DNA of 64,000 nt from Deltaproteobacteria bacterium (GCA_017302835.1 JAFLCC010000006.1:62001-126000), one strand, 5' to 3'; shown: positions 1 to 9,632, counted from the first letter of the stretch. A program made the numbers and translations. Notes: generated from the letters alone by a model not told the origin.

Positions 1-3000
1 TACTTTCCTCGTTAAGAGCAGAGGGCTTATTAAAGACAACTTCAATTTCATGGTTACATACAGATTATTTTACAGGTTACCTTCCTAGAGTTGCAAGTAG
101 TCTGGATAGAACTTTTGTAGGATCAAATTTTTTAAGGCAATCTTTTACATCCTCCGGGGCAGACAATAGCAAAATATTTACTTCTGGAATTCCTTTAAAT
201 TCAGAGGCATTTTTAGATTTTGATAAAAATAAATTTTTAGTTTCGGAAGGTTTAAACACCAATCTTAGAACAATTCTTATCTCAACTAATCAATCTGGAG
301 AAGGTGAATTTTCAAAAATAATCAAGTCAATTTACGAACAGTTTTCTGACTCCATACAGATTGTTGCCGTTTGTGGAAGTAGTCAAAAAAATCTGAAGGA
401 TTTATTAGAACTAAAATCAAAATTTGGTGACAAACTTAATCTTAAAATACTAGGACTTATTCCGAATTCAGAACTGATGAAGTATATAAAATCATCTGAC
501 TATTATATAACTAAAAGTGGTGGATTTTCTGCTAGCGAAGCTTTCATCATGGGTAAACCAACTATTCTACTAAATCATAATGCTGGTTATGAAAATGAAA
601 ATGCTTCGAATTTTGAAAAAGAAAAATTAGCGATAGTAAATAACAGTATTGATGATATTGGAGTTCAATTAAAAGAACTTTCTGATAATAATGAACTCTT
701 AGAAGAAATGAGATTGGCGCAAACTGCATTTAGAAATTCCTATAATATTGATCAAATATCTGAATTCGCTTTGAAACCCAAAAAAAACAATCACTTGGAT
801 AGACTTTTTGTGTTAGGCATTGAGGGTGGAGTTAAGGCTGAAGGAACTGTTGAGATGATTTCTAAATTAGATAAAATCAGTCCTTCAGATGTTGAAATAG
901 TGTTAAGTTATCCTCAATCATTTAGAGGAAAATATATTGATGGGCCAGGGTCTAACCCATTTGGGCATTTAGCAGTTAGAGTGGAAGATAAACTTTATAC
1001 TGCAAATCATATAGCCCGACCAGAAACAGAATCAGAATTAATGTACACCACTTCTCTTGATAATTATTTATATGGAATTGATCGAGAAAACATCAATGGT
1101 GAGCATACTTCTTCCTTTGGATTGTCCTATGGACGAGATAGTATTTCATTGCGAGTTTCTGGTTTACCTCAAGAAAAAGTTCAGGCTATGCACAAGGAAG
1201 CTCAAAAAATTAATCAAGATTATTTAGCCGGTAAAGTGAGTTGGATTGATAAAAAAAGTAATTGTGCAAATTTTGTAGCTCAAATTCTTATAGCAGGAGG
1301 TTTAAGCCCTAAGGATCTAGAAAAGTCACTAGGAAAAAGGATTGCCATGCCTCTCGATGTATTTGATGCCTATCTTCAGAGCATTCAATCTGATACCTCA
1401 TTAAGATCTGAGCTTGTTTCTTATACTCGTGTTGCAAACTCCCAAAATATGTATAAAACGGCTCGATTTCCTCTCTCAATTTATAAGATTAAAAGATCCT
1501 TAGTGAATTATTTTTCAAAGGGAACTGATGAAATTGAAAAAAGAGTTTCTAAAAGAGTCACTTTTTATCCAGGTAGTATCAATGCTCATCTAGAAGATTT
1601 AAATTCTGAACTTAGTTATTTTAAAAGGGAAGGAAGCTCGAGTTCAGTCCTCGATTTAAATGAATTAGCAAGCATTGAAATGGATTTGGAAAAATCTTAT
1701 GAAAAATTGAAGTCTCAAAATTTAAACTATGTTCACCTTGAAAAAATTCTCATGGAAGACTTGGCCAAACTAAATGACGAAACTAAATTAGCCATTTTTT
1801 CAGGAAAGCTAGGAAGTATGCCTGATAGCATTGAAAAAGCTAAAGCCAATATCTTGTTGAAAAAAATTAAAGAATTAGATTCTATTCAACAAACTTATCA
1901 AAATGAATATGATAATTTAGTAAAGTCAGAATTGGATTATTTTTTAAGGGAAATATACATAACCGTCGAAGATTATCATTTAAGAATGGTCAAAGGAAGA
2001 AGTGATAAAACGGCTTCCCGATTGAACGCTAAGTTCAAAGAAATCAAAGAAGACTATGTAAAATATCTAGGTTTTAGAAAAAATTATGGAGGTCCAAAGG
2101 ATGGGCCAACGAGAACATCAGTTACCAGAATATTTTTTGATCATAGTAAGGAGTATTTTGATATTGTTGAAAATCGCAAAGGTCCTTCAGAATACATGGA
2201 ATCTGGATTGTTAAAAAAACTTAAAATGAAAGCTAAATATTTTGGTTCTATAGTGAGAATCTTATTTAAAATGATTCCCCAGTTTACTAAGGTTATTTTT
2301 AATGTTTATGCAAAACCTATTTCCCCAGCAGGAACTTCACCTGTTTCTGAAAACATACATAAAACATTAGCTAATCTAAGTGATGAGTTGGGAATTCAAA
2401 TTGAAGTATTAAATAAAGAAAAAATTCCGAAAGTGACTTCATTAGGAGAAGACAAGATTGTCAATATAATTACGCCGACTCATCGTGATTCTACTTTGGA
2501 TGCTTTTGTGATGTCAAAACTAGGGCTTGAAAAAGCCTTGCTTGTAATGGCCCCTGATCAGTTTTTGCCGAAAATCTTGGCGAACAAAGTCGATAAGGTT
2601 GATTCGATTATCGGAGTTGGAAGGGGGGCCAATTTGCCAATTCTTAAAATAAGTGAACAGCTCGCTCGTTCTAAATCAAATACAATAATTTTATATCCTG
2701 AGGGGTCAATTAATGCTGGATTGGAAGAGCTCAGGCCTCCAAGAGAAAAATTTTCCTATGGGCTAATCAAAAAATTAATATCAGAAGGCTACAAAGTGAA
2801 TATCATTCCTATAACCTATCATGGTACGGCAAAATTCGCTCATGAAGGAAGAAATGCAAATCCGCTCCAATATCTAGATAAAAACGTGAGGCTTAAAGCT
2901 ATCGTTCATAACCCTATCAACTATGAAGTTGTAGAAATGATGATGAACAATTTTGATCCCCAGAGCGTTGCAAGAATGATTCGTGGACGTTGGATTGAGG

Positions 3001-3140
3001 AACTTGGCATTTCAAATATTTCAACTCATGGGCTTGTAAAAGTAAAAGAAGCCATTAAAAGGTTAAATAATTTGGGAATTCCTGTAAAGAGCGAAACAAA
3101 AAAAGTTCCAACGTATTGTCTCAAATTTTATGGGGCCTAG
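1..3140 (+). CDS. Multidomain glycosyltransferase / papain-like / acyltransferase protein (5' partial)
   Basis: The frame is open from the window edge (first full codon at base 3), so the start lies upstream; about 1,045 residues are visible. Visible residues 1-250 look like the C-terminal half of a GT28 glycosyltransferase (MurG/MGDG synthase/UgtP type), with the donor-site segment TKSGGFSASEAFIMGKP. Around residues 315-430 a GHLAV histidine precedes an NCANFVAQ cysteine, the order seen in circularly permuted papain-like (NlpC/P60, LRAT-like) domains. A charged, coil-rich stretch follows (about 480-680). Residues 720-1010 resemble PlsC-type acyltransferases, with THRDSTLDAF near 826 and YPEGS near 898. 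The His-to-Asp spacing is one residue longer than the usual HX4D. The glycosyltransferase and acyltransferase parts suggest glycolipid or phospholipid remodelling; this is inference. It converges on the next gene with one base between stop codons. Confidence 0.75.
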   Translation, partial: LSSLRAEGLLKTTSISWLHTDYFTGYLPRVASSLDRTFVGSNFLRQSFTSSGADNSKIFTSGIPLNSEAFLDFDKNKFLVSEGLNTNLRTILISTNQSGEGEFSKIIKSIYEQFSDSIQIVAVCGSSQKNLKDLLELKSKFGDKLNLKILGLIPNSELMKYIKSSDYYITKSGGFSASEAFIMGKPTILLNHNAGYENENASNFEKEKLAIVNNSIDDIGVQLKELSDNNELLEEMRLAQTAFRNSYNIDQISEFALKPKKNNHLDRLFVLGIEGGVKAEGTVEMISKLDKISPSDVEIVLSYPQSFRGKYIDGPGSNPFGHLAVRVEDKLYTANHIARPETESELMYTTSLDNYLYGIDRENINGEHTSSFGLSYGRDSISLRVSGLPQEKVQAMHKEAQKINQDYLAGKVSWIDKKSNCANFVAQILIAGGLSPKDLEKSLGKRIAMPLDVFDAYLQSIQSDTSLRSELVSYTRVANSQNMYKTARFPLSIYKIKRSLVNYFSKGTDEIEKRVSKRVTFYPGSINAHLEDLNSELSYFKREGSSSSVLDLNELASIEMDLEKSYEKLKSQNLNYVHLEKILMEDLAKLNDETKLAIFSGKLGSMPDSIEKAKANILLKKIKELDSIQQTYQNEYDNLVKSELDYFLREIYITVEDYHLRMVKGRSDKTASRLNAKFKEIKEDYVKYLGFRKNYGGPKDGPTRTSVTRIFFDHSKEYFDIVENRKGPSEYMESGLLKKLKMKAKYFGSIVRILFKMIPQFTKVIFNVYAKPISPAGTSPVSENIHKTLANLSDELGIQIEVLNKEKIPKVTSLGEDKIVNIITPTHRDSTLDAFVMSKLGLEKALLVMAPDQFLPKILANKVDKVDSIIGVGRGANLPILKISEQLARSKSNTIILYPEGSINAGLEELRPPREKFSYGLIKKLISEGYKVNIIPITYHGTAKFAHEGRNANPLQYLDKNVRLKAIVHNPINYEVVEMMMNNFDPQSVARMIRGRWIEELGISNISTHGLVKVKEAIKRLNNLGIPVKSETKKVPTYCLKFYGA

Positions 3141-3141
3141 T

Positions 3142-4347
3142 TTAAAAAAGCGAAGTTGAGATTAATTTGGATTGATCATTCAAGTAGTCTTTATATTTTT
3201 TTAAGAAGGTATGGTAGTTGTCATCACTGTTGGAATTTTTAGTTAGCGACATCTCTTTCTCTACGGTATCAAGAGCAGAGTCATACTCAAATCGAGCAAG
3301 TTTAACCTGATTCAATGGATTGTTTTTCGGAGTTTCATTTAAGTAAGTATCAAATCTTTTTTTAGAGCTAAACCAATTCCAAGTGATATCTAAAAATGTA
3401 ATTTTCAAATCTCCATTGAATAGTTGATTTGGCTTTATTAAGTCCCTTTTTTCGATTTCAAAAAAAGGTTGAATTGGCAGCCAATTCATTTCATTGAAAA
3501 CTTCTAAAAGTTGAGGATTTTTAAAAATTTTCTTTGGTTCCGAGAGCTTAATTTTATATCCACTCACTTGATCAACGGCAGCTAAAAACTCATTACCTGG
3601 AATAGAGATATTAAAAAGTTTTCGATAGAACGGCACTCGAACGTCGATGGGACTTTCGAACCCAATTTCAGATAGGGTATTGTGGACAAGATGAGCGCAA
3701 TTATCATTAAAAAAATCATAGTTAAAAGTTTCATGATTTTCTATTATTTTTTTATTTTGCTTATTTAAAAAACCGATAACTCGGTTTAACACTAAGTTAT
3801 TAATAGGAATTTTAGCACACCAGGTTTCTCTTCCAAAATTCATTGCCGAATCGTAACCTAGAACAGTTTTTGCGAAATCAAGTTTGCTGTTTAATGTTTT
3901 TTCATATTTTGTTTGATGAAATTCTACTCCTTTAAATGGAGATGAGTTTGCCATTTTTTCGAAAGTGAGTTTAAAATTTTCATCATTCAAAGTTTGATTT
4001 GGCGACAAGTGGCCATTAAAAATTTTTTCAAATCCCTCAGTGGCTAGCCAGTTAACATTTTTTATAAATGGATTTACACTCACTAGGACGTGCTGATTTT
4101 GATTTTGTTTTTTATCGCATTCCTTTAGTTGCGGAAAGGCGTAGTTAGGATCTAAGCAAGCTCCCTTTATTAAAAGAGCGATATGTCCTGAGGGGAGTTC
4201 TGTGGGGGCGCCAACTCGATTGACCTGTGTTGCTAAACAAACCCCAATATATTTCGAGTTAATTTTTTCGAAAAATGTAAATGGATAAGCTGAAACCGAG
4301 AACATAAAAAAAACAAAAAAGAAAAACATTTTATTAAGCTTCTTCAT
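3142..4347 (-). CDS. Secreted protein with permuted papain-like H...NC signature
   Basis: A 401-residue protein with a clear signal peptide (residues 1-20, a phenylalanine-rich hydrophobic core ending in SVSA), so it is exported. SGHIALL places a histidine at residue 55 and DNCAHLVHNT places a cysteine at 217. This His-before-Cys order is typical of circularly permuted NlpC/P60- or LRAT-like amidohydrolases and resembles the middle domain of the convergent large gene next door. The C-terminal 170 residues are lysine-rich with no recognised domain. Hydrolysis of peptidoglycan or a lipid amide/ester is possible but unproven. No strong ribosome-binding site precedes the ATG. The family is not firmly identified. 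Confidence 0.6.
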   Translation of the reverse strand: MKKLNKMFFFFVFFMFSVSAYPFTFFEKINSKYIGVCLATQVNRVGAPTELPSGHIALLIKGACLDPNYAFPQLKECDKKQNQNQHVLVSVNPFIKNVNWLATEGFEKIFNGHLSPNQTLNDENFKLTFEKMANSSPFKGVEFHQTKYEKTLNSKLDFAKTVLGYDSAMNFGRETWCAKIPINNLVLNRVIGFLNKQNKKIIENHETFNYDFFNDNCAHLVHNTLSEIGFESPIDVRVPFYRKLFNISIPGNEFLAAVDQVSGYKIKLSEPKKIFKNPQLLEVFNEMNWLPIQPFFEIEKRDLIKPNQLFNGDLKITFLDITWNWFSSKKRFDTYLNETPKNNPLNQVKLARFEYDSALDTVEKEMSLTKNSNSDDNYHTFLKKYKDYLNDQSKLISTSLF

Positions 4348-4480
4348 ATGTAACTCTAAGTCTGAATATAAACCTTATCCGCTATGCTCTGGCTATATTA
4401 TTACGCATTTTTTGTTTTGAGTCAAAAACCATTCGATAAGAGGGTAGGCCAGTATGGATTTGGGGAATGATCCACAAGAT

Positions 4481-4522
4481 CTGTTATGAAAATCTTTCCA
4501 AAGTACCTGATTTTCATAACAG
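4481..4522. repeat. 14-bp perfect inverted repeat downstream of glnN
   Basis: Arms at 4481-4494 (CTGTTATGAAAATC) and 4509-4522 are perfectly complementary with a 14-base loop. It lies 32 bases beyond the glnN stop on the transcribed strand. There is no T tract, so it is either a 3'-end stabilising hairpin, a T-less terminator, or a protein binding site between glnN and the gene at 3142-4347. Confidence 0.55.
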
Positions 4523-4553
4523 ACGGAATGAGTTAAAATACTAAGACATCATA

Positions 4554-6779
4554 CTAAGACAAGGAATTCGTGAATAACATTTCTCTGTACTTTGGTAAAG
4601 GCCAGAAGTCATCAGAGACCAATCTTTCCGCAGCATCACAAGCGTCTCTCAACTTAAAGCTCAATGGTTGAACTTCAGAAGCTAAACGCTTCATTTTAGC
4701 GGTTTCGTCATGACCTTCTCTGACAGAATCAGTAAGTCTGATCAATTCATCCTGCAAAGACAAAATAGAATCAAAAACTTGTTCTAACTTGTTGGTTCTA
4801 GATTGATGATGCTTCTTCAAAGAAGTTAAGTTCAATGACTGCTGAGTATGAGCCAATGCGGTGATCTGTTTTTCAACAGATGGGATTACCAAAGTTTGAA
4901 CCATTTCAAGAAGCGTATCGATTTCAATATCAATGGTTTTCACATATCGTTCCACACTGATATGATAACGGCTCATAATTTCTTCTGTGGATAAAACATT
5001 TGTTTTGGTTAAAAAGCTAGAGGCTTTTTCATCTTTAAAAACTTCGAGTGCTTCAGCTGTTGAATTTAATATAGGCAGACCACGTCGTTTAGCTTCTTCT
5101 TTCCATTCTTGAGAATAACCATTTCCATCAAATCGAACTTTATTAGACTCTTTTAAATACTGACGAGTTAACTCCATCACAGCTTCGTCTCGAGATCCCT
5201 TAGTTTTTAGTAAAGTCTTTAACTTTTCAGTGGCTTCTCTGAAAGTATGAGAGACAGCTGAGTTTAAAATCGTCATGGGAATTGAAACGATGGCAGAAGA
5301 TCCTACGGCTCGGAATTCAAATTTATTTCCAGTAAACGCAAATGGAGACGTCCTATTTCTATCCGTATAATCCTTAGAAATATTTGGAATTTTACCAACG
5401 CCCAAGTCAATAATTTGTTGGTCTGTGGCCTGTGCTGATTTGCCTTGTTCAATTTCAGTACAAATTTTTTCTAACATGCTTCCCAAAAACACAGAGATAA
5501 TAGCCGGAGGGGCTTCATTGGCGCCCAATCTGTGATCATTTCCGGGAGAGGCGATAGAAGCTCTTAGCAGAGCGGCATGGTCGTGGACTGCTTTTAAAAC
5601 AACAGATAATACAGTTAAAAATCTGAGGTTTTGGTGAGGTGTTGTTCCGGGTTCTAAAAGGTTCTCGCCTTTATCATTTGAAAGACTCCAGTTGTTATGT
5701 TTTCCGCTTCCGTTAATTCCAGCAAAAGGTTTTTCATGAAGCAAACAAACAAAATTATGTTTTAAAGCCACTCGTTTTAAAACATCCATAGAGAGGGTAT
5801 TGTGATCGGCAGAAATATTTACATCTTCAAAAATAGGAGCTAATTCAAACTGACTTGGAGCCACTTCATTGTGTCTTGTTTTTGCTGGTATTCCTAATTT
5901 AAATAATTCAAACTCAACGTCCTGCATGTATTTTTGAACTCGTGAAGGGATTGAACCAAAATAATGGTCTTCAAGTTGTTGACCTCTTGGAGAAGAAGCA
6001 CCTAGGAGAGTTCGGCCTGTCATGATAAGATCAGGACGTAAAGAGACAAAATTTCGATCTACAAGGAAATATTCTTGTTCTGCGCCCAAGGTGGCATTGA
6101 TTCGCTTCACATCCACATCGCCAATCAGTTTTAAAAACTCACAAGCTTCGTGACTTAAAGATTCTAAAGATCTTAGAAGAGGGGTTTTGCAATCAAGAGC
6201 TTGGCCATGATAACCAAAAAACACCGTAGGGATGCAAAGTGTTTTGCCACCTTCGTCTTCAACAATAAAGATAGGTGAAGAAGGGTCCCAAGTCGTGTAA
6301 CCACGGGCTTCAAAGGTAGATCTCATCCCGCCAGAAGGAAAGCTAGAGGCATCAGGCTCACCTTGAATTAATTGTCCTTCAGTAAAGCGTTCGATAACTC
6401 GTAATTCAGAGTGGTAAGAGGTTTGAATCGTAATGAAGGCATCATGTTTTTCAGCGGTTAAACCCGTCATCGGTTGAAACCAGTGACAAAAGTGAGTAAC
6501 CCCTTTGGCAACAGCCCATTCTTTAACCGCAGAAGCAATGGATTCGGCTGTTTCTTTAGGAAGTTTTTTTCCATGCTCAAGGGTTTTAAGTAAGTTCTGA
6601 TAGGCATCTTTAGGGAGTTTTTCACGCATTTGCGCTAATCCAAAGGTCATCGAACCAAAAAACTCAGAAACGGGACTAGTGGAAGAAATGGGTCGTTCAA
6701 CATTGATTCTAGGAAAGTTGAGGGCTGAAATCAAAGCTTGTGAACGTGGACTGGCGTTGGTTGAATTAACCGAAGACAT
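4554..6779 (-). CDS. glnN: Glutamine synthetase type III
   Basis: ATP-dependent ligation of ammonia to glutamate, cytoplasmic. The 741-residue length and the sequence match the GlnN (GS III) family, which is much longer than GlnA. Characteristic blocks are KTRHNEVAPSQFELAP and GINGSGKHNNWS in the middle of the protein (ammonia/glutamate-site region) and a long C-terminal helical extension. The start at 6779 (MSSVNST) is preferred because AAGGAG lies 5 bases upstream; a longer reading from 6809 would begin inside the leader. It is monocistronic, followed by the inverted repeat at 4481-4522. A GTTCT/AGAAC dyad just upstream of the ribosome-binding site could be an operator, but this is weak. 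No glnA, glnB or amtB is adjacent. Confidence 0.95.
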   Translation of the reverse strand: MSSVNSTNASPRSQALISALNFPRINVERPISSTSPVSEFFGSMTFGLAQMREKLPKDAYQNLLKTLEHGKKLPKETAESIASAVKEWAVAKGVTHFCHWFQPMTGLTAEKHDAFITIQTSYHSELRVIERFTEGQLIQGEPDASSFPSGGMRSTFEARGYTTWDPSSPIFIVEDEGGKTLCIPTVFFGYHGQALDCKTPLLRSLESLSHEACEFLKLIGDVDVKRINATLGAEQEYFLVDRNFVSLRPDLIMTGRTLLGASSPRGQQLEDHYFGSIPSRVQKYMQDVEFELFKLGIPAKTRHNEVAPSQFELAPIFEDVNISADHNTLSMDVLKRVALKHNFVCLLHEKPFAGINGSGKHNNWSLSNDKGENLLEPGTTPHQNLRFLTVLSVVLKAVHDHAALLRASIASPGNDHRLGANEAPPAIISVFLGSMLEKICTEIEQGKSAQATDQQIIDLGVGKIPNISKDYTDRNRTSPFAFTGNKFEFRAVGSSAIVSIPMTILNSAVSHTFREATEKLKTLLKTKGSRDEAVMELTRQYLKESNKVRFDGNGYSQEWKEEAKRRGLPILNSTAEALEVFKDEKASSFLTKTNVLSTEEIMSRYHISVERYVKTIDIEIDTLLEMVQTLVIPSVEKQITALAHTQQSLNLTSLKKHHQSRTNKLEQVFDSILSLQDELIRLTDSVREGHDETAKMKRLASEVQPLSFKLRDACDAAERLVSDDFWPLPKYREMLFTNSLS

Positions 6780-6923
6780 GAATACTCCTTTTGTGTTCTG
6801 TAAGAACAAAAAATCTCTTACAAAGGTTTAAGTTATGAACCCTAAGAATCAATCAGACAAGACCTGACTCATTAGGATCTTCGTCCAGGATAACTCAAAA
6901 TGATCAGATTTTTCAAGTTATTT

Positions 6924-7436
6924 CTAGACAGGCTCTAAGGGTTTAACCGAAATGGTAATTTCGAAGGTCATGAAAACTAAATCTGGAGATTTTTCGCTGT
7001 AGGCTTTGCCTTTGAAGCTTCGATGCCGTCTTTTATGTGTTAATTCGCATTCAGTTAAGAGGTCTAAAATGTCTTTGACATCCTCAAACTCAAAAATAAC
7101 GTGATCCTCGGCTCTTTTGATAAATTCAGCTTTAAAATCCTTAAAGATAAAGTTAAATTTTCTCTTGTTAATAAAAAGTTCATTTAACAAAGGTAAAGCC
7201 ACAGAAAGTTCTGCCCCCATACACAGAGCACCGAAGTACATACTGCGGTAATGGTTTTTACTCATCCATTGAAGGGGGAGTTTAACCTTTGCTGTAGGGG
7301 ATAGGCTCAGCACTTTTGGACAGCAAAAAAACAATAATGGAATTCTAAAAAAGCTAGTAGCTTGAATATAAAAGTTTAATTTAAAAAGATTCAACTTTAA
7401 TTGTTGAATCTTTAATTTAAAAAAACTAGGAGACAT
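6924..7436 (-). CDS. DUF4442-like hotdog-fold protein
   Basis: A 170-residue protein resembling DUF4442 (PaaI-like hotdog thioesterase family): an N-terminal helix-rich part, then the block MSKNHYRSMYFGALCMGAELS, which is typical of the family, then KFNFIFKDFKAEFIKRAED. Members are thought to act on acyl-CoA-type thioesters, but no substrate can be inferred here. The start at 7436 (MSPSFF) is chosen because it overlaps the end of the RNase Y-like gene by 11 bases and has AGAGGA upstream; a longer reading from 7514 would run 89 bases into that gene. It is probably translationally coupled to it. Confidence 0.7.
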   Translation of the reverse strand: MSPSFFKLKIQQLKLNLFKLNFYIQATSFFRIPLLFFCCPKVLSLSPTAKVKLPLQWMSKNHYRSMYFGALCMGAELSVALPLLNELFINKRKFNFIFKDFKAEFIKRAEDHVIFEFEDVKDILDLLTECELTHKRRHRSFKGKAYSEKSPDLVFMTFEITISVKPLEPV

Positions 7437-9045
7437 GTTCCTCTTCGCGGTACTTTTCTCCGCGCGGTGGTTTGCCAGTAGTTTGCTCATGAACAACCGT
7501 TTCTCTGACAACAACCACCTTTATTTGGCCTGGATAATTACATTCAGCTTCAATACGGTTGGCTATTTTTTGACTCATTGATAGAGCCTCATGGTCATTC
7601 ACTTTTTTGTTATTTACATAGACTCGACATTCTCTGCCGCCGTTAAGAACAAAGCAATCGGTAACACCTTCAAAGCTATTGGCGATATCTTGAAGTTCAG
7701 AGATTTTTTGGGCGTAGGACTCAAGCGTTGATCGGCGAGCGCCTGGCCTGGCACCACTGATGGCGTCAGCAGCGATAACTAAGAAGGCATGAATAGAACT
7801 TGGTTGTTCATCATAGTGATGGGCTTTGACATTATGAACGATTTCCGCAGATTCACCTCTTTGGGAAATAAAATGAGCACCAATGACAGCGTGACCACCA
7901 TCAAGAGCGTGATCCATAGATTTTCCAATATCATGAAGCATGCCACTACGACGTCCTGCTTTGATTTCGACATTGAGCTCGCTCGATAATAACCCACAGA
8001 GCCAGCCGACTTCCGCACAGTGAAAAAATTGGTTTTGGGTAAAAGAGTATCGAAAGCGAAGGCTTCCCATCATTTGTTTGATTTCGGGATGAACATTTTC
8101 TAGGCGTAACTCTTTCACGATAGCTTCGCCATCTTGCTTGATTTGTTTGAATAGGTCTCTTTTCTGGATCTCAACTGTTTTTTTAATATACTCTTCTGAA
8201 TAAGGTTTTCTTTCCTTAACGAGTCTTTCCAATACCCTTCGAGTTAACTCTCTTCTCACAGGGTCAAAGCCAGCGATTCCAACAAGCTCATTGTTATCTT
8301 CGATAATCACGTCGCATCCACATAGGTCTTGAATGAGCTTTACGAAAGCCCCCTTGGGATCAGCTAAAAAATTCCTTGACTGGGGGTCTGGGAAATAGAC
8401 AGGGGCTAGGCCCCTCTCAGGGCAATAACTTCGAGCAAAACGGTCCAAAGCAGTGTCTAAGATTTTTTTAGCAATTTCTTCCTGTTTTTCTTTGATATCA
8501 TTTTCAAAAATTTCTTGCTCTTTAGTTATCTGTCGAGAAATTTCCAGCACAAAGTCTTCTTTAATTCGATTTTTAACCTCATCGATAGTTGAATTTGTTT
8601 TGAGCGTTAAACTTTCAATAAAAAGTTTCTTTTCTTTATTAAGAAGAAATTTTTTATCTTGAACAATCATATTGGCTTTTTTATTTTCAATTTCTTTGTT
8701 TCTTAGGAGTTGATGTTTAGATTCATTTTCAGATTTTTTTTGATTCCACTTAACTTCGAAAGCCTCTTTTTTTTCTTCCAACTTTTCTTCTAAATCACTC
8801 AGTTTATTTTCTAGTTTCAAAAGTTCAGGCTCGGCTTTGGTCCACATCTCCATCTCGATTTCATTTGCCTTTTCAGTTTGGTCAATGAGTTTAAGCTCAA
8901 GGGCTTCTTTAATTTCATCAATGATTTCGTCAGCCTCTGCTTTTGCATTTTTAATCATCGATTTAATCCAGTAACGATAAGCGATCCATCCAACAACAGA
9001 ACCAATTACAAGACCTAAAAAAAGAAAAATTATTACTTCAATCAT
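7426..9045 (-). CDS. rny: Ribonuclease Y-like HD-domain endoribonuclease with altered KH loop
   Basis: Architecture follows RNase Y: one N-terminal membrane helix (about residues 3-22), a long charged coiled coil (30-190), a KH-like region (about 200-290), then an HD domain with RRSGMLHDIGKSMDHALDGGHAVIG and the family segments DAISGARPGARR and YPGQIKV. RNase Y is the membrane-bound enzyme that initiates mRNA decay in many bacteria. Oddly, the KH GxxG loop (normally GREGRNIR) is replaced by LADPKGAFVK, although the following GFDPVRRE block is intact. The start at 9045 (MIEVIIF) places the membrane helix at the N terminus, as in the family (539 aa); no strong ribosome-binding site is visible. 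The 3' end overlaps the DUF4442 gene. Confidence 0.88.
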   Translation of the reverse strand: MIEVIIFLFLGLVIGSVVGWIAYRYWIKSMIKNAKAEADEIIDEIKEALELKLIDQTEKANEIEMEMWTKAEPELLKLENKLSDLEEKLEEKKEAFEVKWNQKKSENESKHQLLRNKEIENKKANMIVQDKKFLLNKEKKLFIESLTLKTNSTIDEVKNRIKEDFVLEISRQITKEQEIFENDIKEKQEEIAKKILDTALDRFARSYCPERGLAPVYFPDPQSRNFLADPKGAFVKLIQDLCGCDVIIEDNNELVGIAGFDPVRRELTRRVLERLVKERKPYSEEYIKKTVEIQKRDLFKQIKQDGEAIVKELRLENVHPEIKQMMGSLRFRYSFTQNQFFHCAEVGWLCGLLSSELNVEIKAGRRSGMLHDIGKSMDHALDGGHAVIGAHFISQRGESAEIVHNVKAHHYDEQPSSIHAFLVIAADAISGARPGARRSTLESYAQKISELQDIANSFEGVTDCFVLNGGRECRVYVNNKKVNDHEALSMSQKIANRIEAECNYPGQIKVVVVRETVVHEQTTGKPPRGEKYREEEHVS

Positions 9046-9188
9046 TGGATCATTGTAGTTCCAAGCCAAACAAAAAGTCCATTTTAATATCGGGCCTGAA
9101 AGATAATATGTTTGTTTAAATTCAAAATATCGTTTAGAGTTCAAGTAGTTATAGACTACATTGTGTTTTTTTTGACGCAGGATAAGTC

Positions 9189-9632
9189 ATGGAGGTCAGG
9201 TTGACGTCTGAAGAATCAGTCGGAATATCTCAAGAAGATAAAAAGATATTAGCCAGGGAGGTCCTATTTAAAACTTTTATCATTAGTGGTCCTGGTGGAC
9301 AAAATCTCCATAAAAGTTCAACTGGAGCTGAGATGACTTGGGATTTAGAAGGTTCTTTTATTTCAGAAGCTTTAAGAAAAAAGATTTTAGAAGGTATAGA
9401 CAGAAATCAGTTGTCTTTAAAATTTCAGTTTAAGTCTCAAGGGAGCCGGTCCTTAGGTCAGAATAAAAAAGATGCCTTTTCAAAGTTCATGAATTTTCTG
9501 GAAAAAATTATATTTGTTCCCAAAAAGAGACGGCTCACTAAACCAACCTATTCATCAAAAATCAAAAAAATTGAAGGCAAAAAAAAGAGGGGTGAAGTTA
9601 AAAAAAATCGTCGAAAAATTAACTTTGAATGA
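9189..9632 (+). CDS. arfB: Peptidyl-tRNA hydrolase ArfB (YaeJ-type ribosome rescue factor)
   Basis: A small class I release-factor-like protein of 147 residues. It has the catalytic GGQ motif in SGPGGQNLHKSST (residues 35-47), no codon-recognition domain, and a strongly basic C-terminal tail (KKRRLTKP... to KKNRRKINFE). ArfB inserts this tail into the empty mRNA channel of stalled ribosomes and hydrolyses the peptidyl-tRNA. AGGAT precedes the ATG. It is divergent from the RNase Y-like gene, so the two share the 143-base region between them. Confidence 0.93.
   Translation: MEVRLTSEESVGISQEDKKILAREVLFKTFIISGPGGQNLHKSSTGAEMTWDLEGSFISEALRKKILEGIDRNQLSLKFQFKSQGSRSLGQNKKDAFSKFMNFLEKIIFVPKKRRLTKPTYSSKIKKIEGKKKRGEVKKNRRKINFE

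Noticed and set aside
77-262. Minus-strand 61-residue frame
   Set aside because: Lies antisense inside the clearly coding glycosyltransferase region and has no ribosome-binding site or family features.
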